DNA of 64,000 bases from Micavibrio aeruginosavorus ARL-13 (GCF_000226315.1 NC_016026.1:806001-870000), one strand, 5' to 3'; positions 26,596 to 36,168 are shown, numbered from the stretch's first letter. Notes: generated by a model from the sequence alone, not told the origin. Program-made: numbers and translations.

Positions 26596-27423
26596 TTGAC
26601 AACAGTGAAAACAAGTAAAGATTCATTAGGGTATGCAGGCGATCTGGTCCGGGATCAGGATCCGGACCGTTTTATGATAACCCTGTTTTTTGACGGTGAT
26701 GTCCGTGCCGATTTGTGGACGCTGTATGCCTTTCACCATGAAATCGCCAAAACGCGTGAAGTGGTTACCGACACGCATATCGGTCTGATCCGTCTGCAAT
26801 GGTGGCGTGACGCGATTGCGGCGATGTATGATGGCGGCGACGTGCCGCATCATCCGATTACCGAACCACTGGCCGATATGATTAAACGGCGCGGGTTGAA
26901 CCGCGAATGGTTTGATGCGGTGATCTACGCCCGCGAATTTGATCTGGAAGATGTTCTGCCCGGCAATTTACCTGGCTTGATCAATTACGCCGATTTCACA
27001 CAAACGCCGTTGATGCGTCTGGCGTTACAAATTACCGGCGATGATGTCGATGCACCCGATGTCGCGCCGATTGCGATTGGGTGGGCGTTGTCCGGTTTGA
27101 TCCGCGCCGTTCCATTTCATGCGGGGCAATCGCGGTGTTTCATGCCGGGGGATTTAATGAACCGGGCGGGGTTATCGACCGATGCGCTGTATGCCGGGCG
27201 CGATTTGGATAAACTGTCCGCAATTGTTGCGACCGTGCGGGATCAGGCCCAAAGCATGATCCAAAACCTGTCGGGGAGCAGCCGTCTGGCGCGCCTGTAT
27301 CATGCCATGGCATCGTTCGATCTGGCTCGTGTGGCCAAGGCACAGGACAATGTTTTTAGGGCAAAACTGGCCCATCGCGGCCCATTTTTCCCGCTTTTAC
27401 TCTGGCGCGCGGCTCGAAAGTAA
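26596..27423 (+). CDS. Squalene/phytoene synthase-like protein
   Basis: 275 residues. DPDRFMITLFFDGDVRADLW-type opening, then LYAFHHEIAKTREVV and IRLQWWRDAIAAMYDG match the trans-prenyltransferase fold of squalene/phytoene synthases. However, the first Asp-rich motif (DxxxD) is replaced here by HHEIAKTRE, so prenyl transfer is doubtful. The shape recalls the NDUFAF6-like branch of the family, whose members support respiratory complex assembly. The frame opens with TTG; a GTG nine bases later is an alternative. It is divergent from sodB with 78 bases between starts. Confidence 0.8.
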   Translation: MTTVKTSKDSLGYAGDLVRDQDPDRFMITLFFDGDVRADLWTLYAFHHEIAKTREVVTDTHIGLIRLQWWRDAIAAMYDGGDVPHHPITEPLADMIKRRGLNREWFDAVIYAREFDLEDVLPGNLPGLINYADFTQTPLMRLALQITGDDVDAPDVAPIAIGWALSGLIRAVPFHAGQSRCFMPGDLMNRAGLSTDALYAGRDLDKLSAIVATVRDQAQSMIQNLSGSSRLARLYHAMASFDLARVAKAQDNVFRAKLAHRGPFFPLLLWRAARK

Positions 27424-27480
27424 CATTTTGGAAAGACCCCGGCCTGTATAATAAAGACGGGTCAAAAAAAGGGGTTTCTG

Positions 27481-27765
27481 ATGGCTTTACCGCCGATTAT
27501 TTCGAACTTGCCGATCTTCAAGTTCTTCCGTTCGGAAGCGCCGACGCAGGCGCCGCAACAAACACAAACCGCAAAATCCGGTGGCGGGGCGTTGCCGCGC
27601 GACGTGGTCGAAGTGTCAGAGGCTGCGCTGGATAAACTGAGCCAGTCACAAGACAAAATCCGCAACGAAGCGCAGGCGCGTGATACGGCGGAAGATGTCC
27701 GGGATGACCTGGCCGAGAATGACGATGTATCCCTCGGCCTGGATGAAGAGCGTCTGAGCGCTTAG
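27481..27765 (+). CDS. Small hypothetical protein, 94 residues
   Basis: A short acidic protein of low complexity. It has a hydrophobic N-terminus (ALPPIISNLPIFKFF) followed by a Gln/Thr/Ala-rich linker and a charged helical tail (VVEVSEAALDKLSQSQDKIR). The helical tail EVSEAALDKLSQS is reminiscent of small flagellar-associated or secretion-associated peptides, but nothing firm can be said. AAAGGGGTTTCTG precedes the ATG, giving a fair ribosome-binding site. It lies 57 bases after the phytoene-synthase-like gene. Confidence 0.6.
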   Translation: MALPPIISNLPIFKFFRSEAPTQAPQQTQTAKSGGGALPRDVVEVSEAALDKLSQSQDKIRNEAQARDTAEDVRDDLAENDDVSLGLDEERLSA

Positions 27766-27775
27766 ACTTTAAATC

Positions 27776-29347
27776 CTATAACGGATTATTTGTTGTGCTG
27801 GGCGCCGTCGGGCCCAGAATGTGCATCTGCTCGATGGCTTCCTGACGCAAGGCCGGGTCGCTTGGCAGGTTGTCCGCCGCCGGCGCAGGCATCGGTGCTG
27901 GCATCGGTGCTGGGGCTGGTGCGGGGTTTGCCGACGATGTTGCCGCCTTTGCGTTATCTTCAATTTTTTCCATCGCATCAGCGTCCGGCTTCAAAACAAT
28001 CGGCGGTGGGTTATGCGGATCGGTTGGTCGCACGGGTTCCGGCACACGCGGCGCATCTGCGACAGACGCCGGTCCTTCAGCCGGGGCGGTGGTTTCCGTG
28101 GCAGATTCCGGTGCCGGTACCACATCTGCCGCTTGTTCAGGTGCAGGTGCGGCAGGTGTTTCAGAAACCGTCGGGGCCGCAGGGGCATCATTTGTCTGGC
28201 CTAGGGCCGGAGCGGCGATGGCCTCGGGTTTTGTTTCCGCTTGCGTCTCAGCCTGTGTTTCGGGTGCGGTTGTTGTGTTTGTCGCGGGGGCGTTCAATGC
28301 GTCTTCCGCGCTGACTTCGGTGGGAGCTGTGGCTTGTGTCGCGTCCTGTGCCGGAGGCGTTGGCGTTTCGGCTATTGCGCCAACGTTCAGTTCAGCCGCA
28401 GGGGCCCCTGCGGCGGTTTTGCGTGCAACGGCGGCGTCCTTGCGATCTTGCTGTACGGCGCGGTGATCTGCAAGATGATCGCGATGTTCCGCCTGAATCC
28501 GCTTCATGGCATTGCGTTTGCCATACGGACCGGTTTGTTCCATCTCAACAAAAATTCCAGTATTGGCGAGGAAAAAATCACGATAATCCGCTCGCTGTGT
28601 TTCAATACGCGGGCGCCATGCCGCGACCAGATCATCGGCATTACCGTTCATCCGCGTGCGGGTTTGTGCCATGGTCAGGGCCTCTGTCGTCCACGGGCGG
28701 CCGCGTTCCGGAATGGAATTGGCGTTGCGGATAAAGGTGCCTTCGCCTTCGCGCAGAATGATGCGGCCACGATTTGTTTCAATCGTCAGTTCGCCTTTCG
28801 GCACGTAGACACCGTACAGGTCGTCGACCATGCCGGCCCAGACATCGGTGCCGCGAACGTTGATTTTACCGTATCCGGTGACCAGCGTGACATCCGGTCG
28901 TTCGGCATCCGCAACCTGTCCCGGTTGGAAATGAAATGGGCCGATAGGAAAGCGGAAGCGGGCGAAGCTTTGTTTTGAATCCAGATCGTTGAAATTGAAA
29001 TTATCAATGCCCATTTCAGCTTCGGCACCAATCGCGGTGCGGCTGCCGTCGATGAAGGCGATCATGGCGCGGCTGTCTTTGCCCGTGGCGATGACATCGT
29101 GAATTGCAACCGGGGCGCCAACGGTTAATTGTTCCGCCGCTGCGCCCGCACCGCCGCGCAGAATCATGGCCGATCCATCAATCGCTACAACTGTGCCGAT
29201 GGATGGCAGGGTGCGCGCGTCTTCCTCGCTCGCGGCGGCGGCGGGGGCAGACGTTGCGTTCTGCGCCATCGCAGGCAAAGCGAGAACCGTCAAGGCCATG
29301 GCCGAGGTGACAACGCTGCTGAGAAGGATGTGGCGATAGTGGTTCAT
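27776..29347 (-). CDS. Exported FecR-domain protein with Ala/Pro-rich tail
   Basis: 523 residues. Signal peptide with AMALTVLALPAMAQ and cleavage after AMA-Q. A FecR domain follows (about 48-190: GTVVAIDGSAMILRGG, GAPVAIHDVIATGKDSRAMI, GIDNFNFN, YGKINVRGTDVWAG). A middle helical segment (RIQAEHRDHLADHRAVQQD) leads to a C-terminal 220-residue tail of low complexity, rich in Ala, Pro, Thr and Glu. The FecR fold here is of the periplasmic type without a sigma factor gene nearby. The disordered tail suggests a cell-surface or wall-spanning role. It ends close to the convergent small gene. Confidence 0.85.
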   Translation of the reverse strand: MNHYRHILLSSVVTSAMALTVLALPAMAQNATSAPAAAASEEDARTLPSIGTVVAIDGSAMILRGGAGAAAEQLTVGAPVAIHDVIATGKDSRAMIAFIDGSRTAIGAEAEMGIDNFNFNDLDSKQSFARFRFPIGPFHFQPGQVADAERPDVTLVTGYGKINVRGTDVWAGMVDDLYGVYVPKGELTIETNRGRIILREGEGTFIRNANSIPERGRPWTTEALTMAQTRTRMNGNADDLVAAWRPRIETQRADYRDFFLANTGIFVEMEQTGPYGKRNAMKRIQAEHRDHLADHRAVQQDRKDAAVARKTAAGAPAAELNVGAIAETPTPPAQDATQATAPTEVSAEDALNAPATNTTTAPETQAETQAETKPEAIAAPALGQTNDAPAAPTVSETPAAPAPEQAADVVPAPESATETTAPAEGPASVADAPRVPEPVRPTDPHNPPPIVLKPDADAMEKIEDNAKAATSSANPAPAPAPMPAPMPAPAADNLPSDPALRQEAIEQMHILGPTAPSTTNNPL

Positions 29348-29425
29348 TATAAAACTCTTTCAATGGATGCGGGTGGTCCGATTCTCCAGACCATCACAGT
29401 GTTAGGCTGGATTTTGGCGGATTTG

Positions 29426-29457
29426 CGGCCCGATCTCAATGAAATCGGGCCGTTTTT
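29426..29457 (+). terminator. Terminator-shaped hairpin pointing away from both neighbours
   Basis: CGGCCCGAT, nine-base loop, ATCGGGCCG then TTTTT on the plus strand. Both flanking genes are on the minus strand, so a plus-strand terminator has no obvious client; it may stop antisense transcription or serve the hydrolase gene without a T-run. The remaining bases between 29348 and 29487 show no gene. Confidence 0.5.
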
Positions 29458-29487
29458 ATGGGGTTTTCCGCAATATTGGTGACTTTA

Positions 29488-30150
29488 TCAGTGTAATTTC
29501 GGGAAATGCCCGTCTTTGAGGAAGGACAGGATGCCACGGCGGGCAGCCGGATTATTCATGATAAAGGCATGGGCGGCCGGGACGGTCATGTGATCGGCCA
29601 TGCCGGGCAGTTTTGTGCTTTCGACCGTAACCAGACCGTCATTGGGTCCGACAGATGCCGGACCGAACATCGACATCACCGCGCTGGTTCCTGCGATCAC
29701 GCCCAATTCAAAATCAACCGGATGATCGCCATAGGGTGCGCGGGATTCCGTCGTCAACTCCTGTCCAGCCGGGCCGAAGAAGGCTTTGTAGAACCAGATG
29801 TCTTTCAAAAGATCGGCCACCTCGCTGCCTTTATTCGGCGGCCCCATCATCACCACGCGGCCCAGATTGGGCGGACGGTGCCGTTCGATATAGGCGCGGG
29901 CAACCAACCCACCCATGGAATGGGTGACGAAATGAATTTGATCAAACGCATTAAACGCATCGTGGTGGACCAGTTTTTTATGAATTTCCCCCGTTAACCG
30001 ATCAATCGTCTTGTCGGTGGATGGATAAGACAGATTCAAAACGGCATAGCCGGAATCTTCCATAAATTCGGCCAGCCCCGACATGATAATACGGGGCTGG
30101 GCGATGCCATGCATCAGGACGACGAGTTGTTTTTCAGTATTGACGGTCAT
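29488..30150 (-). CDS. Alpha/beta hydrolase, lipase-like
   Basis: 220 residues, no signal peptide. LVVLMHGIAQ opens the fold with the oxyanion-hole HG. The nucleophile elbow is THSMGG, followed by RVVMMGPPNKGSEVADLL, a motif usual in triacylglycerol-lipase-like and PGAP1-like hydrolases. The Asp (VGPNDGLVTVEST) and His (DHMTVPAAHAFIM) of the triad are in place. The substrate may be an ester or thioester. Its start overlaps the stop of the thioredoxin/NHL gene by four bases (ATGA), so the two are co-translated. Confidence 0.86.
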   Translation of the reverse strand: MTVNTEKQLVVLMHGIAQPRIIMSGLAEFMEDSGYAVLNLSYPSTDKTIDRLTGEIHKKLVHHDAFNAFDQIHFVTHSMGGLVARAYIERHRPPNLGRVVMMGPPNKGSEVADLLKDIWFYKAFFGPAGQELTTESRAPYGDHPVDFELGVIAGTSAVMSMFGPASVGPNDGLVTVESTKLPGMADHMTVPAAHAFIMNNPAARRGILSFLKDGHFPKLH

Positions 30151-31634
30151 TTTTTCTGCGGTTCGGTGATGTCCAAAACGCGATGGTCGCCCGTTGCGGG
30201 ATCAAATACAACAATACGGTGGTTGTTGGTGTCGGCAATCCACAATTTCCCGTCAATCGCTGCAACATCGCCCGGTTCGTTCAGGGGCAGGCCCTTCAAA
30301 TCCATCGTCGTCAGCTGACCGTTTTGCAGATCATAGGTGCGCAGAGTGTTGTTATAAGTGTCGGCCAGAACAATCTGATTGTTCAGTGTTGTTAAACCCT
30401 GTGCGTGTTGCAGGCGGGCATCCGGATACATCCCATCAACCAAGCCAAAATCAAACAGCCCGGTTCCAACCAGTGTTTGGACATTGTTATTTTCCACCCG
30501 ACGCAGGGCCGAACTTTCCGCGTCAACGAAATACAGGGCAGAGCCAATGTTTTTCAATCCGCTCGGTTGTGCCAGGGTGGCCTCCAAAGCCGGGCCGTCG
30601 CCGACGGCTTCGGCGCCGCTGCCCACCATGACCTGCATTGTGCGGGCGGTGGGGGCATAGCGCCAAAGTTGATGTACGCCGGCCATGGCAATGGCCACCG
30701 AGCCATCGGGCAGGGCTTCGACATCCCATGGCGAGGCCAGTTCGGTTGTCATCGCTTTCTGTGCCTTGAATGGTGGGGCAAATGTGCGCTTGCCGTTACC
30801 GGACAATGTCATGACCGATCCGCTATCCAGATTGGCGACACGCAACATATGGTTATCGGTATCAGCGATATACAAATTGCGGCCAATTAAAACCATGCCA
30901 CGCGGATGGTTGAATTTAGCCATCACGAATGATCCATCCTGATGGCCGAGTTCGCCAGACCCGATGGTCATTTTAACGGCCCCCGTGCGATCCAGGACCA
31001 GAATGCGGTTGTGCCCGGAATCGGCAACAAAAATGAAGTCGCCTGCATCTTCAATCCGGGCCGGGAAAGACAGAGTGGATGTTTTTGTACGGGCCGGAAC
31101 CAATGTGGAAATATCTGTAAAGGGTGGTGTGATGCTGGCTGTAGTGGCGGATATTGCGGCGTCAATCGCCGTGCGGTGGCCTTCACCAGACCAGCGGGCG
31201 GCTTCGCGCCCGTCCGGACCAATCAAAACCTGTGTCGGCCATGCGCGGACGCCAAAACTTTTCCAAATGGCGTAATCGGAATCATTGATCACGGGATGGT
31301 TGAGGCCAAAGCGTTGTGCGGCGGCCAGAATGCGTTCGTTGCCTTTTTCGCCTTCGAATTTGGCCGAATGGACACCGATGACCAAAAGTTTTTCACCATA
31401 TTTGCGTTCCAGAAAATCGAGATCGGGAACAATCTGCATGCAGTTGATGCAGCCATAGGTCCAGAAGTCGAGCAGGACGGCGCGGCCCTGTAAATCCTGC
31501 ATCGTGACGGGGCGTGTGATGTTCAGCCATCCGCCCGCGCCGCCGGGCAGCAGGCGGTCATAGGTGGTGTCCTGTGCTTGCGCCGGAATGAGGGTGATGA
31601 TTGATAAAAAGAGGGCAAGCAGGATCGTGCGCAT
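30147..31634 (-). CDS. Exported thioredoxin-NHL protein (NHLRC2-like)
   Basis: About 495 residues from the ATG behind GGAGCGAAGA; an ATG four codons upstream has no ribosome-binding site. Signal peptide (about 1-21) ends in PAQAQ. The thioredoxin/TlpA-like domain has WTYGCINCMQIVPDL with a CxxC pair and RAWPTQVLIGPDG with the cis-Pro. Beta-propeller repeats follow, each with a HNRILVLDRTG or TDNHMLRV type NHL block, filling the rest. This order matches NHLRC2-type proteins. The mature protein should act in the periplasm, perhaps in redox handling. It is coupled to the downstream hydrolase by overlap. Confidence 0.88.
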   Translation of the reverse strand: MRTILLALFLSIITLIPAQAQDTTYDRLLPGGAGGWLNITRPVTMQDLQGRAVLLDFWTYGCINCMQIVPDLDFLERKYGEKLLVIGVHSAKFEGEKGNERILAAAQRFGLNHPVINDSDYAIWKSFGVRAWPTQVLIGPDGREAARWSGEGHRTAIDAAISATTASITPPFTDISTLVPARTKTSTLSFPARIEDAGDFIFVADSGHNRILVLDRTGAVKMTIGSGELGHQDGSFVMAKFNHPRGMVLIGRNLYIADTDNHMLRVANLDSGSVMTLSGNGKRTFAPPFKAQKAMTTELASPWDVEALPDGSVAIAMAGVHQLWRYAPTARTMQVMVGSGAEAVGDGPALEATLAQPSGLKNIGSALYFVDAESSALRRVENNNVQTLVGTGLFDFGLVDGMYPDARLQHAQGLTTLNNQIVLADTYNNTLRTYDLQNGQLTTMDLKGLPLNEPGDVAAIDGKLWIADTNNHRIVVFDPATGDHRVLDITEPQKK

Positions 31635-31678
31635 TCTTCGCTCCATTGTAAAATAAACCTCAAATAAAACTCTATTGT

Positions 31679-31764
31679 GTCATTCCTGCGAAAGCGGGAA
31701 TCCAGAGGGCCGGGACAGTATGACCCTCATGGCTCTGGATCCCGGGTCAAGCCCGGGATGACAG
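31679..31764. repeat. Composite palindromic intergenic repeat
   Basis: GTCATTCCTGCGAAAGCGGG...CCCGGGTCAAGCCCGGGATGACAG: two hairpins bounded by GTCAT and ATGAC. It fits the repeat type found at five other sites and lies between trmFO and the thioredoxin/NHL gene. Confidence 0.7.
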
Positions 31765-31770
31765 TGTGTT

Positions 31771-33141
31771 TTACGCAGCCTGACGCTGCTGCTGGGCCAG
31801 CCATTGATCCAGATCGCGCAGGGCGCGAGAGGTCAGAGCCCGTTTTTTATCTCCTCCACGCACCGGACGGCCACGGCCATCAGTTTCTTCCGCCGGGGGA
31901 AACAGGCCGAAATTCACGTTCATTGGCTGGAATGTTTCGGCATTCGCGCCGCCGGTGATGTGGCTGAGGATTGCGCCCATTGCCGTTGTTTGTGGCGGAG
32001 CGATCAGCGATTGGCCCAGCCGTTCGGCGGCGGCGAAGCGCCCGGCCATAATGCCGACGGATGCGCTTTCCACATATCCCTCACACCCCGTGATTTGCCC
32101 GGCGAAGCGCAAGCGCGGCATGGCCTTCATCCGCAATTGCCCGTCCAGCAATTTGGGTGAATTGATGAATGTGTTCCGGTGCAATCCGCCAAGGCGGGCG
32201 AACACGGCATCTTCCAATCCCGGAATCATTTTCAATACGCGCGTTTGTTCGGCGTATTTCATTTTGGTTTGGAACCCGACCATATTGTACAGCGTGCCGA
32301 GCGCGTTATCCTGCCGCAGCTGAACAACGGCGTAGGGGCGTTCATTCGTGTGCGGGTTGGTCAGGCCGACGGGTTTCATCGGGCCAAAACGCAATGTTTC
32401 CGGTCCGCGCGATGCCATCACTTCGATCGGCATGCATCCTTCGAAATAGGGCGTGTTGGCTTCCCATTCCTTGAATTCTGTTTTTTCGGATGTCAGCAAC
32501 GCATCAATGAACGCGTAATACTGATCCTTGTTCATGGCGCAGTTGATATAGTCCTTGCCCGTACCTGCCGGGCCTTCTTTATCATAGCGGGATTGGAACC
32601 ACGCCGCGTCCATGTTGATGCTGTCTTTATAGACGATCGGTGCAATGGCATCGAAGAACGCCAGTTCATTTTCACCGCCCAGATTTTTAATCGCATCGGC
32701 CAGAGCGGGGGAGGTCAAGGGGCCGGTGGCAATAATAACGCTGTCCCAGTCTTCCGGGGGCAGGCCAGCCACTTCGCCACGTTCAATGGTGACCAGCGGA
32801 TGATCGTGCAGGGCCTTGGTCACGGAATCCGAAAATGCGTCGCGGTCAACGGCCAGCGCACCGCCCGCAGGCACGGCGTGTTTGTCGCCCATCTGCATGA
32901 TCAGCGAATTGCATTTGCGCATTTCCGCGTGCAGCAAGCCAACGGCGTTTTGTTCCGCATCATCCGACCGGAACGAGTTGGAGCAGACAAGTTCCGCCAA
33001 TCCTTCGGTCTTGTGTGCGTCGGTGGGGCGCACCGGGCGCATTTCGTGGAGAATGACGGGCACGCCAGCCTGCGCGATTTGCCATGTGGCTTCGCTTCCG
33101 GCCAGACCGCCGCCAATAACATGAATGGGTTTTACGGTCAT
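31771..33141 (-). CDS. trmFO: Methylenetetrahydrofolate-tRNA (uracil-5-)-methyltransferase TrmFO
   Basis: Makes ribothymidine-54 in tRNA using methylenetetrahydrofolate and FAD. At 456 residues the length fits. The N-terminal FAD-binding loop [26 protein letters not shown] with the first key Cys, and [15 protein letters not shown] with the second are all present. The C-terminal [19 protein letters not shown] is also typical. Cytoplasmic. Eight bases separate it from the lysine-rich GNAT gene upstream, pointing to one transcript. Confidence 0.96.
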   Translation of the reverse strand: MTVKPIHVIGGGLAGSEATWQIAQAGVPVILHEMRPVRPTDAHKTEGLAELVCSNSFRSDDAEQNAVGLLHAEMRKCNSLIMQMGDKHAVPAGGALAVDRDAFSDSVTKALHDHPLVTIERGEVAGLPPEDWDSVIIATGPLTSPALADAIKNLGGENELAFFDAIAPIVYKDSINMDAAWFQSRYDKEGPAGTGKDYINCAMNKDQYYAFIDALLTSEKTEFKEWEANTPYFEGCMPIEVMASRGPETLRFGPMKPVGLTNPHTNERPYAVVQLRQDNALGTLYNMVGFQTKMKYAEQTRVLKMIPGLEDAVFARLGGLHRNTFINSPKLLDGQLRMKAMPRLRFAGQITGCEGYVESASVGIMAGRFAAAERLGQSLIAPPQTTAMGAILSHITGGANAETFQPMNVNFGLFPPAEETDGRGRPVRGGDKKRALTSRALRDLDQWLAQQQRQAA

Positions 33142-33149
33142 TGGTCTGA

Positions 33150-33803
33150 TTACGAATCTTTGTACAGGTCGATGTTTTTGGAATAGTAGCTGCCCGAACG
33201 GTAGAAACCGTTGCGTTGATATAGACGTTCAGCATCTTCGGCGCCGATATCGGTATCCAGTTCCAGCAATTTGCAACCTTCTTCCATCGCGCGGCTTTCG
33301 GCGAATTTGATCAGTTGCGCGCCGTAACCCTGGCCACGGTGGCTGGCTTCGACCACAACGTGTTCGATATAGGTGACAAAACCATCATGAATGTTGTGGT
33401 TCGGCATAATGCCGATCACGCCGACAACTTCGCCGCCGATTTGCGCCACGAACATCCGGTATCCGGTCGCACGGGCGACGAACACGCGGCGGGCATAGGT
33501 TTGCATATCCAGATGCGGGAACAGTTGATGAATGATGGGATAGGCGCGGTGGTAATCGGCATCCGAACGGGCTTCGCGCACAACCATGCGCGGGTTTTTC
33601 CCGTTTGCCTTTTTCTTCGCGGCTTTGGCCGCCGCGTTGCGTTGGGCGGACGTTGTTTTCTTCGCCGGGGTTAAAGGCTGTTTGCCTTTGCGTGTCAGCG
33701 TAGAGGCCTTTGCCTTTTTCGTATCTTTTTTGGGGGCGGCCTTTTTGGTTGTTGTTGCTTTCTTAGCGGGGGCGGCTTTGCGCGTTGTCGTTTTTTTCGA
33801 CAT
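33150..33803 (-). CDS. GNAT acetyltransferase with histone-H1-like N-terminal tail
   Basis: 217 residues. Residues 1-71 are almost entirely Lys, Ala, Thr and Pro ([29 protein letters not shown]), like bacterial histone-H1-type DNA-binding tails. From about residue 72 a normal GNAT domain runs to the end: [20 protein letters not shown] is the acetyl-CoA loop and [14 protein letters not shown] the C-terminal signature. A tail of this kind could bind nucleic acid or another polyanion. The ATG chosen starts at the lysine-rich run; upstream codons in frame are not likely to be used. It is eight bases upstream of trmFO. Confidence 0.85.
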   Translation of the reverse strand: MSKKTTTRKAAPAKKATTTKKAAPKKDTKKAKASTLTRKGKQPLTPAKKTTSAQRNAAAKAAKKKANGKNPRMVVREARSDADYHRAYPIIHQLFPHLDMQTYARRVFVARATGYRMFVAQIGGEVVGVIGIMPNHNIHDGFVTYIEHVVVEASHRGQGYGAQLIKFAESRAMEEGCKLLELDTDIGAEDAERLYQRNGFYRSGSYYSKNIDLYKDS

Positions 33804-33911
33804 GGGACACCGTTTCTTTTCTTGCGTCATCAATGATGTGAATGATGGCCGCAACCTTAGCACAGCAGTGCAATTGCGGCAATATTGTCATAATAACACA
33901 GTTTAGGGCAT

Positions 33912-34712
33912 TCAGGCGGCAATGCTGGTTTTCTGCGGGGTTAACGCCCGCTTCATCATGCGGTCCCATACCATTTTGCGTGATAATTCGCCCTTGATCA
34001 GTGTGTCGATAATTTTCCACCGCCGGTTAAAGGACGGGTTGGCATGGTTGTACAAGGTGCGGCTGAGCGTCGTTGCGCCGTGTTCCAGATGCGGGCTGCA
34101 TAGGATCGCATGCCCCTTGCCCACGCCGCATTCGATAATCGCGGCGGGGCTTCCGGGCAGGGATGTATAGCGCGCCAGAATTTTTGTGCCCGGCTCATCA
34201 TCGGCGCCGATAAAAACCGGGCCGCCATTGTAGTGCACGGTCGCGGGCATCGGGCCCATATCGTCAAGCCATTCAATCTGCGCGGCATGGTTCCATGATT
34301 TTGTGACGTCGCGATCTTCGATAAAATCCATCACCGGGCCAACGGCCGTGCCGGGGAAGAAATTGAGTTCGCGCAGGCCGATGATGGCTTGGTCTTCGAC
34401 CCCCTCGGCCCATTTGATGTCGCGGCTGGCGTAATACGCACCGGCGCATAGGCCGAGATAGGCACCGCCGTCCTCGACATAATGGCGGATGATTTTATTG
34501 CCCGCGCCATTCAATTTTTCACAATTATAAAGGTCTGCCCCGCCCGGCATGATGAACAGATTAACGGACTTGTTCAAAATGCCCGTGTGCAAATCCCCGG
34601 CGTCACACGTTGTCACAGCGAACGGACCATAGGCATCGCGCAAGGCACGGTGCAATTGCGCATTGTTGTGAACGTAATCTTCGTACACCAGAATACGGGG
34701 CGTTGCGGTCAT
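33912..34712 (-). CDS. BPL_N domain protein (glutamine amidotransferase-like)
   Basis: 266 residues with a class I glutamine-amidotransferase-like fold of the biotin-protein-ligase N-terminal type. PRILVYEDYVHNNAQLHRAL opens it, followed by LFIMPGGADLYN and YVEDGGAYLGLCAGAYYASRDI with the nucleophile-position Cys. CSPHLEHGATTL supplies the His region. No biotin ligase domain is attached. Members are often of unknown function. No signal peptide. It lies 109 bases from the GNAT gene on the same strand. Confidence 0.82.
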   Translation of the reverse strand: MTATPRILVYEDYVHNNAQLHRALRDAYGPFAVTTCDAGDLHTGILNKSVNLFIMPGGADLYNCEKLNGAGNKIIRHYVEDGGAYLGLCAGAYYASRDIKWAEGVEDQAIIGLRELNFFPGTAVGPVMDFIEDRDVTKSWNHAAQIEWLDDMGPMPATVHYNGGPVFIGADDEPGTKILARYTSLPGSPAAIIECGVGKGHAILCSPHLEHGATTLSRTLYNHANPSFNRRWKIIDTLIKGELSRKMVWDRMMKRALTPQKTSIAA

Positions 34713-34788
34713 GGTTTTCCTCCGGGAAGGCTGGATTTTTGCAGGTTTTTAGGCGAATGCGCAATCCTGTAAAGGGTGGTTTTTGCCC

Positions 34789-36081
34789 TTATTCGCTAAA
34801 TTCCGCCAGATCCGGCACGCGTGAGAAGGCGATTTTCGTGCCGACAAATCCGGCCTGTGTTTTCGGGGATACGCCCAGCCGCAGCGATTCTGCACCGTAC
34901 TTCGTGTTGATCTTGTCCATCACGGCGGACAGGGCGTCATCCTTCGCCGTTTGTTTGCGCACGGTCGCGGACGCGGTGTCAAATAGATCGTCAGTGATTT
35001 CGCCATCGCGGCACAGTTTATAAAGCGACACCGAAACTTTGCGCATCTGCATTGCGCGTGTTTCATCCATCATAGCATCCCACATTTCATCAAGGGCGCG
35101 CAGGAAGGAGAAATTGTCCTGCGCAGGAGGCAGGCGAGCCTCTGCCGCCCACCGTGTTTCCATCCGTGTGGCGGGATCAATGATGCGGGTGGAGAAATTT
35201 AATCGTGCGGCGAAGAATCCCTCGCGGCGCAACCGCGTGGCGGCCTTGATCAGCAATCGGCGCGCCACTTCGCGCGCGGCATCGGGACGGCGCAGGGCGG
35301 GGTCCAGAATACGGCTGTGGCCAAAGATGGATCGATCCGTTTCCGTGTCGGGTACATCATAACCACGCAGATTGTACCAGAACCTTTCGCCCGCAACGCT
35401 GCCCCAGACGCGGCGGGCGTGTTTGGGTGATATGTTCCACAGGCCTTCAACGCTTGTAATACCGGATTTTTTTAACCGTTCATTCATGGCGACATTGATG
35501 CCGGGCAGATCGGTCAGTTTCAGGGCGAAAAGTTTTTCGGCCATCGTTGCGGGGTCCAGAATGACAAAACCATCCGGTTTTTTCATGTCGGTTGCGACCT
35601 TGGCCAGAAAACTGTTCGGGGCCACGCCGATGGAACATTTGATCTGTGTGCCGACATTGTCGCGCAATCCGGCTTTGATCCGTTGCGCCAGCGCGGTTAC
35701 GGATTCCGCATTGCGCTTGTTCGGGGGCAGGCGGCTGGATAATTCATCAATCGACCAGATTTTATTGATTGGGGTGTGGCGGATGACTTCATCCAGAATC
35801 TTATTGTGATAAATCACATATTGATCGTGCCGCGCGGGAACGCAGACCAATTTGGGACACATACGTTTGGCGTCACGAATGATGGTTCCCGTTTTGACGC
35901 CATACAATTTGGCTTCGTACGATGCGGCGATGGCACAGGTGTGATCTGTCATCATCGGCACCACGGCCACGGGCCGCCCGCGCAGGTGCGGGTTCAGTTC
36001 TTGCTCAATGGTGGCGAAGTAGCTGTTCAGGTCCAGGAACAGCCATTGCAAACCGGATTGTTCGGGTGGGGTGAAGTTCAT
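34789..36081 (-). CDS. Y-family DNA polymerase (DinP/UmuC-like)
   Basis: Error-prone lesion-bypass polymerase of 430 residues. LFLDLNSYFATIEQ holds the first catalytic Asp and steric-gate Tyr. WSIDELSSRLPP is the SIDE-type motif with the second catalytic pair. SIGVAPNSFLAKVATDMKKP and LPGINVAMNERLKKSG mark the palm-to-thumb region, and a little-finger domain follows. The first motif reads DLN rather than DFD/DMD, which is tolerated since the middle residue contacts metal by its backbone. An upstream extension of 20 codons is open but unlikely. No recA or umuD neighbour is present. Confidence 0.87.
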   Translation of the reverse strand: MNFTPPEQSGLQWLFLDLNSYFATIEQELNPHLRGRPVAVVPMMTDHTCAIAASYEAKLYGVKTGTIIRDAKRMCPKLVCVPARHDQYVIYHNKILDEVIRHTPINKIWSIDELSSRLPPNKRNAESVTALAQRIKAGLRDNVGTQIKCSIGVAPNSFLAKVATDMKKPDGFVILDPATMAEKLFALKLTDLPGINVAMNERLKKSGITSVEGLWNISPKHARRVWGSVAGERFWYNLRGYDVPDTETDRSIFGHSRILDPALRRPDAAREVARRLLIKAATRLRREGFFAARLNFSTRIIDPATRMETRWAAEARLPPAQDNFSFLRALDEMWDAMMDETRAMQMRKVSVSLYKLCRDGEITDDLFDTASATVRKQTAKDDALSAVMDKINTKYGAESLRLGVSPKTQAGFVGTKIAFSRVPDLAEFSE

Positions 36082-36168
36082 GATGGCACACACGCATAAT
36101 TTAGGATTATATACCTGTATTATAGGGGTAAATAAGAACAATTCAAGAACAAAATATAAAATAAAGCT

